Part shown: piece by piece, positions 41,962 through 53,794 of the stretch
Numbering within the stretch: the first letter of the stretch is position 1
Layout of the letters: each line of letters starts with the position of its first letter
Source of the DNA: Fistulifera solaris
Lineage: Eukaryota; Bacillariophyta; Bacillariophyceae; Naviculales; Stauroneidaceae
NCBI GenBank assembly: GCA_030295235.1
Contig: AP026128.1
Location: 124,001 to 188,000 of the forward strand
Direction of reading: 5' to 3'
Length of the DNA stretch: 64,000 bases
Program-made: the position numbers and the translations under genes
Notes under the pieces: model-generated
What the model saw: the letters and a program-made list of their open reading frames with translations, nothing else
Database searches by the model: none
Told to the model about the DNA's origin: nothing

Positions 41962-43083
41962 GGCGATGGGTTTACTTGGTTTCGCTTCGTTGGAAAAGAA
42001 CTTGTGGTAGTGCTTACTTCGCTTCTTGTGCACCGACTCGGCAATTGAATTTGAAATATGAATCAGTCGAGGCAAAATGTGAGAGTGAACTTGTTTGAAG
42101 CAAATTTGTGCTTTGTAACATGCGGTGCGCGTTTTGAATCGGGTTCAACGGATGAAAAATGAAAGTTTGATTCCTGGTCAAAAACAAGTTCATTGAGTCT
42201 TGTTGTTGGTACACTTGGAAAGATACCGAATATTTACTATAATTTGTTATGTATTGAAATTATTCTTGATGTCCAATTTTGGCAAGAGCATAGGATCAGT
42301 ATAGAAATCTGTGTACCATTAACTGTCTTTTGTGAGTCGCGTTAAAAAAATATTGTGCACAGGCGCACTACACGCGCACAAAATTCGGAACTACTTGGAA
42401 ACTTGTCAGCTAACGAATCATGAGTCGTGCGTGGTTAAGTCGTGAGTCGTGCGTTTTAGCTCGCAGTGCTCAGCCTGAGCCTTCGCCTGCCTACTCGTTT
42501 CCGATTCTTTCCATACTATTATCTATAAAAACCAGGAGGTTTTTGATTGACTGCCATTCATGATGATTCATCAGAAAAACCGGTTATGTTTATTTGTGGT
42601 TGGACCAAGCTAGCCACGCGGGCCCTCTAGCTAGGTACTCGATTACAATAACATAAGGAGAGATTTTAAAGCGATAATCCAAAGAAAGGTCTTCATTATC
42701 GTTTGAATATGCGGGATTTGGGGAGCATTCAGATATACTTACTCGTTAAAGCACCAAACTAGTGATATATTGGCTCGCTCTAGCTCATGTCTCATGTTTA
42801 CGATTCAAATAGGCTTTAGTGGTCGTACGCCTGGTCACGTCGTTCCTCTTCCCTCTGCACTGGGCCCTTCTGAACAGCGAATATCAGGAGTGAATAGTAA
42901 CGTTCACACAAAGAAATAGCTGGGAGATGCGACACTACCGTCCACCCAAGGTAAGTTACAACAACTCAATCGAGTCGATTGTGCCGCCTGGCAGCAAGCC
43001 TCAGCCAAATTCAGTGCATGCCACTCATCCACAGGATCAATAAGATCAAACAAAAGTAATTCATTATAATGTATACACTCTTT
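41962..43083. other. Long intergenic stretch, nothing recognised
   Basis: About 1.1 kb. Two near-copies of GAGTCGTGCGT stand at 42424 and 42446, and a GC-rich imperfect inverted repeat lies near 42355-42380. No gene, tRNA or transposon could be supported. Confidence 0.5.
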
Positions 43084-45866
43084 TTATGCATAGTACTCCC
43101 AAGCGTAGGCAAAAGGTTCCTTGTAAAATCGATCCGGTGTCATGTGCCACTCGACATCTCCGTCCTCAAAAACTATCATAACTCCACCACTGGGCCAAAC
43201 GCGTTCAATCACTCCTGGATAACAATCACGGAACTCGTCTGAGTAACATCCCAGCACTCGGTCGCCCTGTGTGACTGGCTCTTGTGGGCGCAAGCGAGAC
43301 GGCTGTACCTCGTAGTCGACGGTACCGTCATTGTAAGCTATCGTGAAATGACCATGAGGCTGCTCTTGCAACACAGTTCCTGGATACCAGGAAGTGTTAT
43401 CGTGTATGCACCACACCAAATCACCCACTTTGAATGTTTCGTCGTGAACTGACTGTGGTGGCATTGAAGATCGCTTGCGCGACGTGCGGCGATCGTTGAT
43501 CGGTCGCAAGAACGACTTGACTCGCAACAAGCTCGGCAATGTTAAGTGAGTTGTATTTGATCGCGTCTTTACGTATACTGAGGTTGGCTCAAACAACGTA
43601 TCCTCCCATTGTCGTAAACTTTCTTGAGATTCAGTGCACATACGCGAGTTTCCACGACATTGGAACCCAAAACGAAGGTCCGCCATCAAGCAGCGAATGC
43701 TTCTCTGAAGCTCACGGAGAATACCATACGCTCGCTCTTGGAGTTCGTGACGTATTCTTTTTCTCTTTTGTGACTCGCTCATGATTCTCCAATCACCAGT
43801 GCGATAATCTTGCAACAAGAAACGGCCTTTTTCAAGATCCTTTAGCTGCGACTCTTCAAAAAGTGACCACAAGGCAGAGTTGTGATTGCTTTTGTAAAAC
43901 CCCGCATTCTGTTTCGTCCATTGTATGAGTCGCATATTACCTGGATGGAAGTCTAACCACTGATCATAAGATCCCAAAAAGGGTGCATCGTATCTCGTGC
44001 CTATCAGAACATCCGTACGTTGCGGAAGCGTGGTGGGCATTCTCACAGAAAGCTCTTTTTCTGACTGGTGTTGCAATGTTACAGCCGGAAAGGGTCGCAT
44101 CAAGTATCGTCCACTGGTAACATCATGACCCCATTGGGACTGAAGAATTCGCATATAGACGCCCGTGGCTATCAAAACAAGTATGGCATGCGTTTGGGTC
44201 CACCGGAAGATTGTCGTCGGTACTAAGCGAGGCTGCCAGCGAACCAGAGCGACGAGAAACAAGCATGCCAAGTAGATACCATGAGTCCACAAGTTTACTC
44301 GTGTCAGGAAGTCTCGAGTCTTTTCGAGCGTTTCTCGCAGGAAAAATTGCCATCGCTGCTTTTGCGATGCTCGGCGAGATAGTAAACGCCCTTGCAAAAA
44401 CTTTGGGAACCCAAGATCTTTCAATTTCGGCAAGAACCGCAAAGGTAGATCTTCATCTTCCAACTGCCCATTCGAAAATCGCATGTAAACTGCGGTCACC
44501 AAATCGTAGCCCCAATGCCGCGTCCGCGGTTTCCACAACGACAAGGCACGCAGCACGGAAAAAGGCCACCGCATAGACGAAGCATCTTGCAAATCCCGCA
44601 GCGTGTGTCCCCACATGTTCCATTTCTGATGAAAGTACGTACCCCGCGACAACTGACGTGCGTCGTTCGCATGCACTCGTGGTCTCGCCAAAAACGAAAC
44701 AATAAAGACGACACGGTGTGGGGCTTCCGGATCCGTGTGTGCTGAACCACGATGCCAGACATGTTGATTGATCAATGCCCCGTGACCGGCGGGAAAGTAC
44801 TGACCTTGCGGTCCCGCCAAATGCAATCCCAATTTGTTTGCTTCACACACGGCGTCCAAGTCATTGGCGCAGTAATGCGTTCCCGGACAGAGATCGGTAG
44901 CACCCATACGTTCGGTGACATTCTGGAGCGGTAAAAACAAGGAGTAGGAATGCGAGTAAGTTCGTGCGAATTTCAAAGCATTCCCATCACTCTTCGTGTC
45001 GGGATGCCATACTTGACTGACGGCACCAGCCCACGAAGTGATGGCGGTAATTTCTGCAACCGCTGGATCGACATCACCCAGCAATTCTTGTAACAAAGGT
45101 CGTAATAGGGGATGTTCGGCGACTTCTTTGAGTGCTTGTGTCACGGCGGGGTGTTCGGTGGCATCAATGCCGTAACTGACTCTCGACTCTCCCTGGGAAA
45201 CCGGATAGGCTTCTCGATCGGTTACCCCCGCATTCCGATGCATAATGTAAGCACGCAACTCTTCCACGGTATCTTTGGTCAATACCTGCGGAATGACTGC
45301 CGCGCCGTGCTGCAACATGTGAGAAACGCCGCCACGTTCGGGAAGCAACAAGTCACTCGCCGTGTGCGTCGAAATATCGTACTGATTGCAGTGTCTTTCG
45401 TAGTAGGTGTATTCGTGCAATAAATCTGTATCTGTGCGTTGTGCTCGATCAAACAAAGGTTCGTAAAATTGATGATACAAGGTGAGGCATCCGGAACACA
45501 GCAACCACGATGTCATGATCACAATTAGAGGAAGATCGATGAGGCATTTGACCCATCGTGATGAGGAAAAAGTTTGCCTTTTACCGGAGGCTGTTTCACT
45601 TCCTCTGTGACAGTCTGAGAATCGCTGCTTTCGTCTTCGCTGGATTCCGCCGCAAGGAAATCGCGGATTTGCTCTTGACGAGTTCGTAACAGCAGCAAAT
45701 CGCGTTCTACGCCATGTTCGTCGTCGGTTGATGCTTCCTCCTGATAGTCCCGTAAAGCCTCCTCTTCGCTTTTTCTTCTCTTCTTGGTTTGCTTGCATGT
45801 TGTATAACAGGCACCAGTATTTGTACCTTCGAATTGAATCGACTTTATGCTGGATTTAAACGACAA
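43084..45866 (-). CDS. Membrane protein with PhyH-type dioxygenase domain and Tudor-like tail
   Basis: About 927 residues. The acidic N-terminus (YQEEASTDDEHGVERDLLLL) is followed by a membrane helix (LIDLPLIVIMTSWLLCSGCL). Next is a phytanoyl-CoA dioxygenase-like domain with the iron motif WHPDT, distal His in HVWHRGSAH and Arg in PHRVVFIV. Two more hydrophobic helices (GIYLACLFLVALVRW, THAILVLIATGVYM) separate it from the C-terminal part, which ends with two Tudor/Agenet-like modules (FKVGDLVWCIHDNTSWYPGT, VTQGDRVLGCYSDEFRDCYP). PhyH enzymes hydroxylate small molecules or lipids with Fe(II) and 2-oxoglutarate. The start at 45866 uses one extra base in the A5 run 45567-45571; the alternative N-terminus in the long frame is Arg-rich and looks like a shadow. 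Confidence 0.75.
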
Positions 45867-46299
45867 GGAAAAATGCTCGCATTAAAAAGTTGCTCTTCGC
45901 AATGCGGCCATCTTCAACGGTCGTCGGTGTTGGGATTCCACTGCGCTGTTGCATTGTTGCAGTAGGGTTCAAGGCTATTCACAATCCGTGTTGAAATGTC
46001 TGAGTGGTTTTCGACATCAGGCACACTGCCTATCAATGTAGAATACGATTTACCGGACTCTCTTAGGTGAAGTACATCTAACGCTTGAATAACTGCAGTT
46101 TAGATGCCAAAGATCTCGATCCAAAACGAGGTGCAGCTGCAGCCGCATAAGATCGTTGCGAAGATTATTGCGATGACACTTCTTCCTACTTTCTTGCACC
46201 TCTCGTCTTTCCTTATAGCCCTTCTAATCTTGGGTCTACCCTTCCAACTTACTCTCTAGCAAGCAATCCGTTCTCACAAAAGAAACGGAGCAAGAAATA
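45867..46299. promoter_or_regulatory. Divergent promoter region, PhyH-like / DNA methyltransferase
   Basis: 433 bases between two starts facing away. No site recognised. Confidence 0.35.
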
Positions 46300-48533
46300 A
46301 TGAGAGTACCGCCACGAGGATCACTTCACAGTGCTCACAATCAGCAACTCGACGATGATGTGTCGAGTGACGACGATAGTCTTCCCGAACGCCCTCGTCG
46401 CCGTCAAAGGACCGTGGAAGACGAAGGTGAAGATCAGAAACGGTTCGATACCGACGAAGAGATTGCAAAAATCTGCCCTTTTGTTGTGCGGTCTGTCACT
46501 GCTCGGAAGAACGAAAACGAGCCACCATTTTGAACTCGGAAAATGATACCTTCATTACGGACAATCAGTCTCATTTCCATCGATTCTGCTGCCACAATGG
46601 CAAAGCTGTAGTTCAAGCGAATGATGTGGTCAAGCGTCTCGAGAATGGTGAGTTTGACGACGAAGAAAGTGACGATGAAGAGTTTCTTTTGAAAGCGAAA
46701 GATGTTCAGAGATACATTAAGAATGCGAATCGCCAAGAGAAGTCCTACTTCAATACGGACAATTTGGAGGTGGAAGCGGACAAGCTGCTTCGCAATCCGG
46801 CCTATGCGGAACATGTGATGAAAGCCTTTCACGAGGAAACGAAGAAAGGTCCAAGAAAGGAAGGTTTGGTGGTATTAGATTTGTTTGGAGGAGTCGGAAC
46901 TGCGTTGGTGGTGTTGAAACGCTTGAAACTTCCCATTAAAAAGGTTATTCACGTGGAATATGATCTTGTGGCGACCTTTGTCAGCCGTATGAACCATGAC
47001 TACAAGTTTGTGGAGTCGCTACGGGCTTTTGCTCGTGATAAGGTTGAAGAAGGGCAGGATGGTGGGTACAGAACGCTGGTGGATTGGAAAATCTCTGATG
47101 ATGAAATTGAGCATGTTTACTACCGCCACTTTGAAGATATCTTCAAAGATTCGAAGGGTGCGGGATCTGCAAACCCTCCATTCCAGGATTTTGCTGCGAG
47201 ACATGTTCGGACTGGTACGTTCTCCGCATGTTTCCCCATTCCTGATTCTTTGCACATTTTCTTGTGTATCTCAATCATTTTTAGACGGGATCGATCTCAT
47301 TCTTGGGGGACCCCCGTGCATCGATTTCAGCGGAGCTAATGCCAATAGACAGGGGACGGACGGAGAACAAGGAAAGTACGTCATCTTGACTGGTCAACTC
47401 TGTCAAGAAATTCAGAAACACCAGTTGCGAAAAGCATACATCATGATTGAAAATGTCGTCATTTCGAACCCGACGGATTGTGAACGAATTCGCGAAGCAC
47501 TTGGCTTCCGGTGGGAGCCGGTTGAACTCGATGCCTGGCAGCTATCTCCCTGTCGAAGAAAGCGTCATTTTTTCACCAACATTCCGTACTCGGACACCGA
47601 AAGAGCTCATCAATACTGCGAAGTAACCCCAGAAAGCTGCATGGACAATGATTATACGTTAGCGCAGATGCTTATTGCGGACACAGAAAGTGCCGAGGAT
47701 GCCCCGTCGCGCAGGATGAAGGCAAACACGTTTATGGCCTCAAAAGCGCGACTTAAAGATGACCGTATGCACGTTTTCAAGAGATACGAAAACGGGAATA
47801 ATGGAAGTAGGAAAAGTCGTGAATACTTGACACGTGCTTTCAATGTGACAGAGAGAGAGAGCGAATGATGGGATATCCGGAGGGCTATATCAGTCGACCA
47901 GGTTAGTTTTATTTTTTTCTCTGCTGTGAGCAAAATTCGTTCTGCAGGCTTATCTCACGCTCAGCTTTACTCAGTTTCTATGCTTTTTGAGATTCTTTGG
48001 AATCATGGATACTTTCGTTTGAACAAGTACAAATTTGAAATTAGAGGACAGCCCGCAGAAACATGGCCACTGGATGAGGAGGGTTGGCGTGAAATGTTGC
48101 CCAAGGAGCTGCACGATTTCGCTGGAAACTTTCTAGGCCATTACTTCCCAGATATAACACCTTTTTCCGTAAAGTTTGCTCTTCCCCCAAAGGTCAGACT
48201 TGCTCCGCCACCAAGTGGTGAGACGGTAAGTAGATAACCGATCGCGTCGATGTCGTTGTTCACAACAGCTCTCAAATCAGCCCATCACAGCCAACTCATC
48301 TCGACGAAGAAGAGTACGCCATGCACCTGATCGGGAACGCTTTCTCAATCCCATCAGTTGAGCAGGTTTTGTGCCGTTTAAACGAGTTATTCAGTCCCGA
48401 GGAGAAACGGCGTTGTCAAGAGCTTTATGAAAACTGGCAATATCCTTACAAATGGGAAAATGATACACCGCGGGAAGTCACTCCTACTCCTCGTGGGGAA
48501 GCGGTTTCCTTCAAGCGCGAATACTTTATTTAA
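46300..48533 (+). CDS. DNA (cytosine-5) methyltransferase, DNMT3-like
   Basis: Four exons (46300-47214, 47285-47901, 47948-48225, 48291-48533) give about 683 residues. The N-terminus is acidic and then has a Cys-rich, possibly zinc-binding segment (ICPFCCAVCHC ... HFHRFCCHNGKA). The catalytic motifs are in order: I VVLDLFGGVGTALVVLKRL, IV LILGGPPCIDFSGAN with the catalytic Cys, VI IENVVIS, VIII CRRKRHFFTNIP, IX region MMGYPEGYISRP and X LIGNAFSIPSVEQVL. The wording of motifs IV and VI is nearest to DNMT3. It methylates DNA cytosines, in diatoms mainly on transposons. Two length changes break the frame: the T4 run 46479-46482 and the AG repeat 47850-47861. Both resume conserved sequence at once. 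Confidence 0.88.
47215..47284 (+). other. Intron 1 of the DNA methyltransferase (70 nt)
   Basis: GTACGT...TTTTTAG, joining HVRT to DGIDLILGGPPC (phase 1). Confidence 0.88.
47902..47947 (+). other. Intron 2 of the DNA methyltransferase (46 nt)
   Basis: GTTAGT...TCTGCAG, joining YISRP to GLSHAQLYSV. It is the shortest intron in the window. Confidence 0.78.
48226..48290 (+). other. Intron 3 of the DNA methyltransferase (65 nt)
   Basis: GTAAGT...CATCACAG, joining PSGET to PTHLDEEEYAMHLIGN. Two upstream AG choices would lead to an early stop. Confidence 0.75.
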
Positions 48534-48608
48534 GATGACATGGCATCGTTTTATAAAAGTTAACTTTGCATTTGATAAAGAAAAAGCTCGTTGTTTAGCC
48601 CTTGGTAC

Positions 48609-50066
48609 TTAATCAACATTGAGTATGGGGTCCTCGTCACCATTATTAAAAGCAAAATACATTCGTTTCTGTGGTTGCAGGTCAACGATCATTAACGTCA
48701 TGTTGTCTCCACCAATGCCTTGTGTTACCCTCGGATCGATCGATAGAATGTCATCTAGTAGTTGCGTGCAAATCTCATTTAGGGAGGAGCATGTGTCCAG
48801 CCGCGACCGAACGTAAGCCACTGCTTTTTCATTGGTCATACAATCCCAAATCCCATCACAGCCCAATAAAATGAACTCGTCGTCCGGCTCTAATTGGATT
48901 CTAAAGCGGAAAAGCAGGTAAGTCAACAAATGGATGCAAGTACATGCTTGGCGTTAAAATACTCACTGTCGAATGTCGGGCTCGGCGGTAATCATTTGCT
49001 CAGCCGGCGTTAGATACGGCACTTGTTTGTACTTCAAATCCCCAATCGATCGAGACAAATTCAAATTCCCATTCACTCGGCCAAAGGCATTCACAAATCC
49101 CCCCGCGGCAACAATACGGGCCAACTCGGTCGCTTGCATTGGCTTATGATCTTCCGACAGGGCTTCCACTTGTCCGTGGGCACGACATAAAACAGCACGA
49201 GAGTCGCCCGCATTCGCCACCGTCAACAACCCATTGTCTTCCAGGACCGCGACAATTGCCGTCGCCCCGGCGTGGATTGGATGATCCGGTAACGTACAAA
49301 TCAATCGACCATTTTGTTCCATCGAAGCTCGAAACGACGATGACTCTGTCTTTAAGTTTTTATTCGCATCTTCCAGTGTGAGTGTACCCGATGTAGCGCG
49401 GGTTTGGCCACTTAAATTCAAGAGACGCTTGAACATGGCTGTCATGCTTTCGTCGTCTTGATTCGTATTCATACTCGTATCGTTGTTGTCGGTATCGTGT
49501 TCACTATCGTCCAAGTTACGATCCAAGGTGGCCGCCTCTTCTCTTCCCACCACTCCGTCACTATCATTGCCGTCATCCTCCTTGCTATTATCGTTTTCGG
49601 AACAAGACTCCGTTACAACATGAGACAAGGGAGACGTCTCCGACAACGCCACAACGCCATTTTCCGGTATCGAAACGGCTTCTTTGCGAAGTCCGGGAGC
49701 TGGTTTCATGGAACGTAATTGAATTAACTCGTCTCGTCGATTGGCGTCATGAATCATGCGATCTAATGCGTGAAACGTTTGCACCAAGGCCGGACCCATG
49801 TTGTCATCACGGCTCGAAAGATGTTGTTGTAACACCGAAACCAGATAGAGAGAACAGAAGCGCGCCACTTCCGGACCTCCGTGACCATCAAAGACCCCAA
49901 AGACTTTGTAATCACTTCGCAGAAAAGCGAGGTGCGCATCTTCCATCGTCTTGCGCCAGCCTTGCATGTCGGCGACACACCACGCCACCGGTCGGGCATC
50001 CGATTCGATCGATTGCCCGGATTCACTGCACTTTTCCGTCACGGGTGTCGATAAATAAGTTCCCAT
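48609..50066 (-). CDS. PP2C-type protein phosphatase, PPM1G-like
   Basis: Two exons (50066-48967, 48900-48609) give 463 residues. The start MGTYLSTPVTEKCSES at 50066 matches that of PPM1G and PP2C relatives and offers a myristoylation Gly. Metal-site motifs are complete: MQGWRKTMEDAH, FGVFDGHGGPEVARF, ANAGDSRAVLCR, LNLSRSIGDLKYK, ILLGCDGIWDCM and GGDNMTLMIVDL. A long acidic insert of about 130 residues (SENDNSKEDDGNDSDG and on) interrupts the domain, as in PPM1G. The enzyme removes phosphate from Ser/Thr with Mn/Mg and, by likeness, may act in the nucleus on splicing or histone substrates. Confidence 0.92.
48901..48966 (-). other. Intron of the PP2C gene (66 nt)
   Basis: Minus strand GTGAGT...CGCTTTAG, joining EPDIRQ to IQLEPDDEFILLG. 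Confidence 0.92.
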
Positions 50067-50556
50067 TGTTGCAGTGTAGGAGTCGTTTTGAATTATTGAG
50101 GAAAGAGAAGTTCGACGAAGAAATAGCCCGATTACAAGGCAAAGCACGCACGCCTCTTTGCTTTCTTTAAAAATACACACCGGTGCGTCTTGCTTATCAG
50201 TAAAAGAAATCTAATGAGAGAAATTCAACAATCACAATGTATAGAAGAATGCGATCGGAGTAAGTCTATTATATTCGCATTGCGTTTCTTATGCGAGCGA
50301 AACAAGAAGCTGTGTTGCATGTTTTGCGATCGAGTTAGCGCGGCTCGTAGGTCGTCCGTTCCATTTCACATGTCCGCCTCCTCTCCACGAACTATTATCA
50401 GCACTATTTTCTAAGAATCTATGCGAACACGGGTTCTTTTCCCAGGTTCTGGATCATTGAGTGTTCTACGTATAGCTAGTTCCAGCATTAATACGAATTC
50501 GAACTCATTTCTACGTAACTCAAATACTTCTAAGCGTTTACTGCCCTCCTACACGT
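50067..50556. other. Intergenic stretch, nothing recognised
   Basis: 490 bases between the PP2C start and the end of the aspartyl-tRNA synthetase. No element seen. Confidence 0.35.
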
Positions 50557-52366
50557 TCAAGGCGCCAAGCGGTTCGGAGTGCGCGGGAACCACGACGTTT
50601 GACGAATGTTGGGCAAATTCAAAAGAGCATCACCACGCGCTCCAGTCCAATGCCACCACCACCGTGAGGAAAAGCACCGTGACGGAAGGATTGCAAGTAA
50701 CTCTCAATGTCTTTTGAATCAATGCCGTGTGCGGTGGCGCGTTCTTCCAGTAAGTTCGGCTCGTGGATGCGCTGTGCGCCACTGAGAATTTCCTGTCCAC
50801 GCATGAAAAAATCGTAGCTGTTGCTCAATTTCGGATTTTCCGCATCCGGCATGGTGTAAAATGGACGCACGCTCAAGGGGTACTTGTCCATGAAATAGAA
50901 TTCGGTTCCGTACTTTTGCAGCACAATGTCCCCCAGCTTCTTCTCGTGTTCCGTCGACAAGTCTTCATAATCATCTTGTGCAATTCCCGCGTCACGGAGT
51001 AGCTGACACCCCTCGGCGTACGTGAGTTTCAAGACGGGGTTCAAGTATTTCATGTTCTGGAATGGGTACTGTTCGCGGACGCGTTCCAGTTCCACCGCAC
51101 ACCGTTCGTTGATTCCATCAAAGATGTAGACAAACAAGTCACACAGCACTTGCAAGACTTCGTCGTAATGCTCTTGAATCGCCATTTCAAGATCCAAGCC
51201 CGTGAATTCACACAAATGGCGACGTGTGTTGCTGTCTTCGGCACGGAAGACCGGCCCACTCTCAAAAACACGTTCAAATCCTGAACACGCGGCCGTCATT
51301 TGTTTGTGCAATTGCGGTGACATGGCCAAGCAGGCCGGTCGACCAAAGTAATCCAACGTAAACACATCACTGCCTCCTTCACTGGCACCTCCAATGATTT
51401 TAGGGGTGTGAATTTCTACGAAATTCTGACTCACGAGATACTCGCGAAATAGTTGACCCACCATACTTTCAATGCGAAAGATGGCTTGATTGGCCGGTGT
51501 TCGTAAATCCAACCAACGGTAATCCAAACGCAAGTGACGACCGACTCCGCCGCGGGCGACTTCTTCCGGGGCATCTTCAAAGTATTCGCCAACATCGGCC
51601 TCGCGATCGACAACTTTTTGACACGCATCTTCCATTTGGAAAGGCAGTGCGGCTTGTGACTTGACGACCGCATGGAAGGATGTGACTTGCAGTTCGACCA
51701 AGGATTGTGTCGCCGCTTCGATGGTGTTTCGGGGCACGAGACGACACCCGTCACGTCCACCACCGATTCGGCAGGCAAGGCGCCAATGTACTTGATCATG
51801 GCTGAGCTGCAACTTTTACCTTCAAAACAAACGACTTGCAAGGTCGACATTTTCGATCGCAGCAAACAGAAAACTCCCTTCCCCACCACGCGAATCGTTT
51901 GCACGAAACCACGAACGGTGATGTTTTTTCCCTGCAAAGCGGGCGTTACTTGGTTCAGTTCCGTCCATACAGTCTCCGAAACAACTTGGCTCTGCGTCAG
52001 TGGCTTATCTCCAAAGTTCTCGGCAGCTTCCGTCTGTTGCAGGCGCTTTTCTCGTTCACGGGCTTCGCGGGCCGCCCGATTTGCTTGCTTCTCGGCTTCG
52101 CGGGCAGCTTTTCGCCGCCGCCTTGGCGGCGCGTTTCTCCTTATTCTTCTCATTACCTTCTTCCTGGACGTGTTCTTTTTCTTGTGCTCCTCTTTTTTAC
52201 CTCCAAATTCATTTCCCGTCAATTGTTGGTATTCCTTTTTGAGGCGCAACATTTGTTGCAAGGTTTCATTCCATTCCGTGGGTGGCTGACCGGCCGCTTT
52301 CGCCGCCTTAATTTGTTCTCCGAGCGCCGTAATTTGAGCGGTCAATTCCGATTCGTCCGTCGACAT
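50557..52366 (-). CDS. Aspartyl-tRNA synthetase, eukaryotic cytosolic type
   Basis: About 603 residues from MSTDESELTAQITALGEQ at 52366. A Lys-rich helical extension (REAEKQANRAAREAREREKR) precedes an OB-fold anticodon domain (NITVRGFVQTIRVVGKGVFC, VVDVTGVVSC). The class II core shows motif 1 (IHTPKIIGGASEGGSDVF), motif 2 (GPVFRAEDSNTRRHLCEFTG) and motif 3 (GGGGIGLERVVMLF), and the end NIRQTSWFPRTPNRLAP is the usual AspRS tail. It charges tRNA(Asp) in the cytosol. One-base changes occur at the A4 run 50621-50624, the G4 run 51731-51734, and as a compensating pair at the T runs 52109-52112 and 52176-52180. The family call is firm despite them. Confidence 0.92.
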
Positions 52367-52769
52367 TTTTGCAGAGGCAATTGAAACAATCGAATCAATA
52401 ATAGTAACGCTTTGCGGCAAGAAGATCCTCTTTGCGTTATTTATTGTGAAAATGGCTTCTCGTCGCTTTCTCGATTTTTAGTTCTAAAATTGCATCATGA
52501 CGTACCGGTACCGTCTCGATGGACGGTCGTAAACAAGCATCGTCTGGCCTACACACGGAATATCGATTCTCACAAGGAGGAGTCACGAACAACTTTCAGC
52601 TATAAGGATATAACTCTACCAGGTAATACTCTGGCCTCATCGTCAACCTTGTGAGAATAAAATCACTGAAATTATTATCCCAATGAAACGTAAATAAACC
52701 GTGTTAAAATAAAATTATAAAAAAAACAAAAAAGAGAGCTATACTTATATTACAAATTCGTTTCAAAGC
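52367..52769. other. Intergenic stretch, nothing recognised
   Basis: 403 bases. It holds a TACCGGTA palindrome (52503) and a TACCAGGTA motif (52617-52625), and an A-rich run near 52715. Confidence 0.4.
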
Positions 52770-53794
52770 CTACAAATCTCTCTTCACTTTGCGTGTTTGC
52801 AAGCGACGCCGGGGTGATGATTGTGGCGAACCATGCTTACCGTCATCCTCGTCAGACAGCTCGAACAAATTGCGTCGGGAATTACGACTCGAAAGATGAC
52901 GACCGCGTCGTGGCGGCGAGGTAGGGTCGCCATCTTCAGACAAATTGGTGGCTTCTACGCGCGAAGGACGCTCTTGATCCTTGGTATGATTCTTGTCTAG
53001 ACCGGGGTGTCTTCATTCGCCAGATCCGGCGTTCGCAATTGCCTTTTCGAGGGACCCAAAGAACGTCGTCGCGGGCGCTGTGAAGGATTTTCCGACTCGA
53101 CATGATTGCTGTCTGTGTCATCCTTCTTCTCGCGGTGTCTTGGTCCTACGGACCGATTACGAGGACGTCGTGGTGGTAATTCCGCTTCATCCTTCTTACT
53201 ACAATCCGACTTAGTACACGATAATTCACTTCGATTCACTCCAGAGTGTCCGCGTTCTTTTCGAGAAGGCGAGGAAATGCCTTTATCATCATCTTTTGTT
53301 GCTGTTTCCTCGGTTACAGTCTCCCGCAACTGCGAACGACGACCGCGGCGATGCTTTCCGTCGCGGCGACGTGGGGAAGAATCTAAAGGAGAAACGGGAA
53401 GCGTCAACGATGGAGAATACGAGGAGGCACGCATCGGTGCGACCCGCTTGGGAGTCAAGTCGAGCAACTCGGAAGCGGCCGTTGTTTCGCTGGTATCCCC
53501 TTCTTGATCGAGGCGAAGTTCCTTTCGGGCCTTTTCGCGCTCAATCATGAGCCAATTCCGTCGGTCGATGTCACGCTCCTCCGGTGCTAATTCAGTCGAT
53601 GAGTTATCGCGTTTGGCAACAAAAGAAAATGTTTTCCGCAACTGAAATTGAAAGCTTCGCCGGTTTTTGTTCTCCGGCCCTTCCGGCTGCGGTGAAAATC
53701 GTTCAACAGGATGATTCTTCACAAGCGCCTGGCTGCTCTCGAAGAAAGGCGTCGTGACACATCCTGGCGATTTGATCGTTCGGCTTGTCATCAC
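52770..53794 (-). CDS. Disordered basic Ser/Arg-rich protein, function unknown
   Basis: About 341 residues, starting MMTSRTIKSPGCVTTPFF. The sequence is almost wholly low-complexity: repeated RRRSLGPSKR / RNRSVGPRHR and SPRRRDGKHRRGRR blocks alternate with acidic stretches (DQEGDTSETTAASELLDL). Recurrent S-x-G-P and R-x-R-S patterns look like kinase sites. No globular domain is seen. The frame changes at the G4 run 53004-53007; with one more base, reading continues DKNHTKDQERPSRVEATNLS with the same composition to a stop at 52770. It could be a nuclear RNA- or chromatin-associated protein, but that is only inference from composition. Confidence 0.6.

Noticed and set aside
45570-45798. Arg-rich N-terminus of the PhyH-like gene in the long open frame
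   Set aside because: The other frame gives an acidic, ordinary N-terminus that joins the membrane helix after a one-base change in an A5 run. The Arg-rich version looks like an out-of-frame shadow.
45990-46075. tRNA-like A box (GTCTGAGTGGTT)
   Set aside because: No B box or cloverleaf follows at a proper distance.
46436-46456. GGTTCGATACC resembling a tRNA B box
   Set aside because: It lies inside the DNA methyltransferase coding exon (KRFDTDEE) and no A box or cloverleaf can be built around it.
51672-52384. Two plus-strand frames opposite the AspRS N-terminus
   Set aside because: They lie fully inside the AspRS gene and have no domain of their own.
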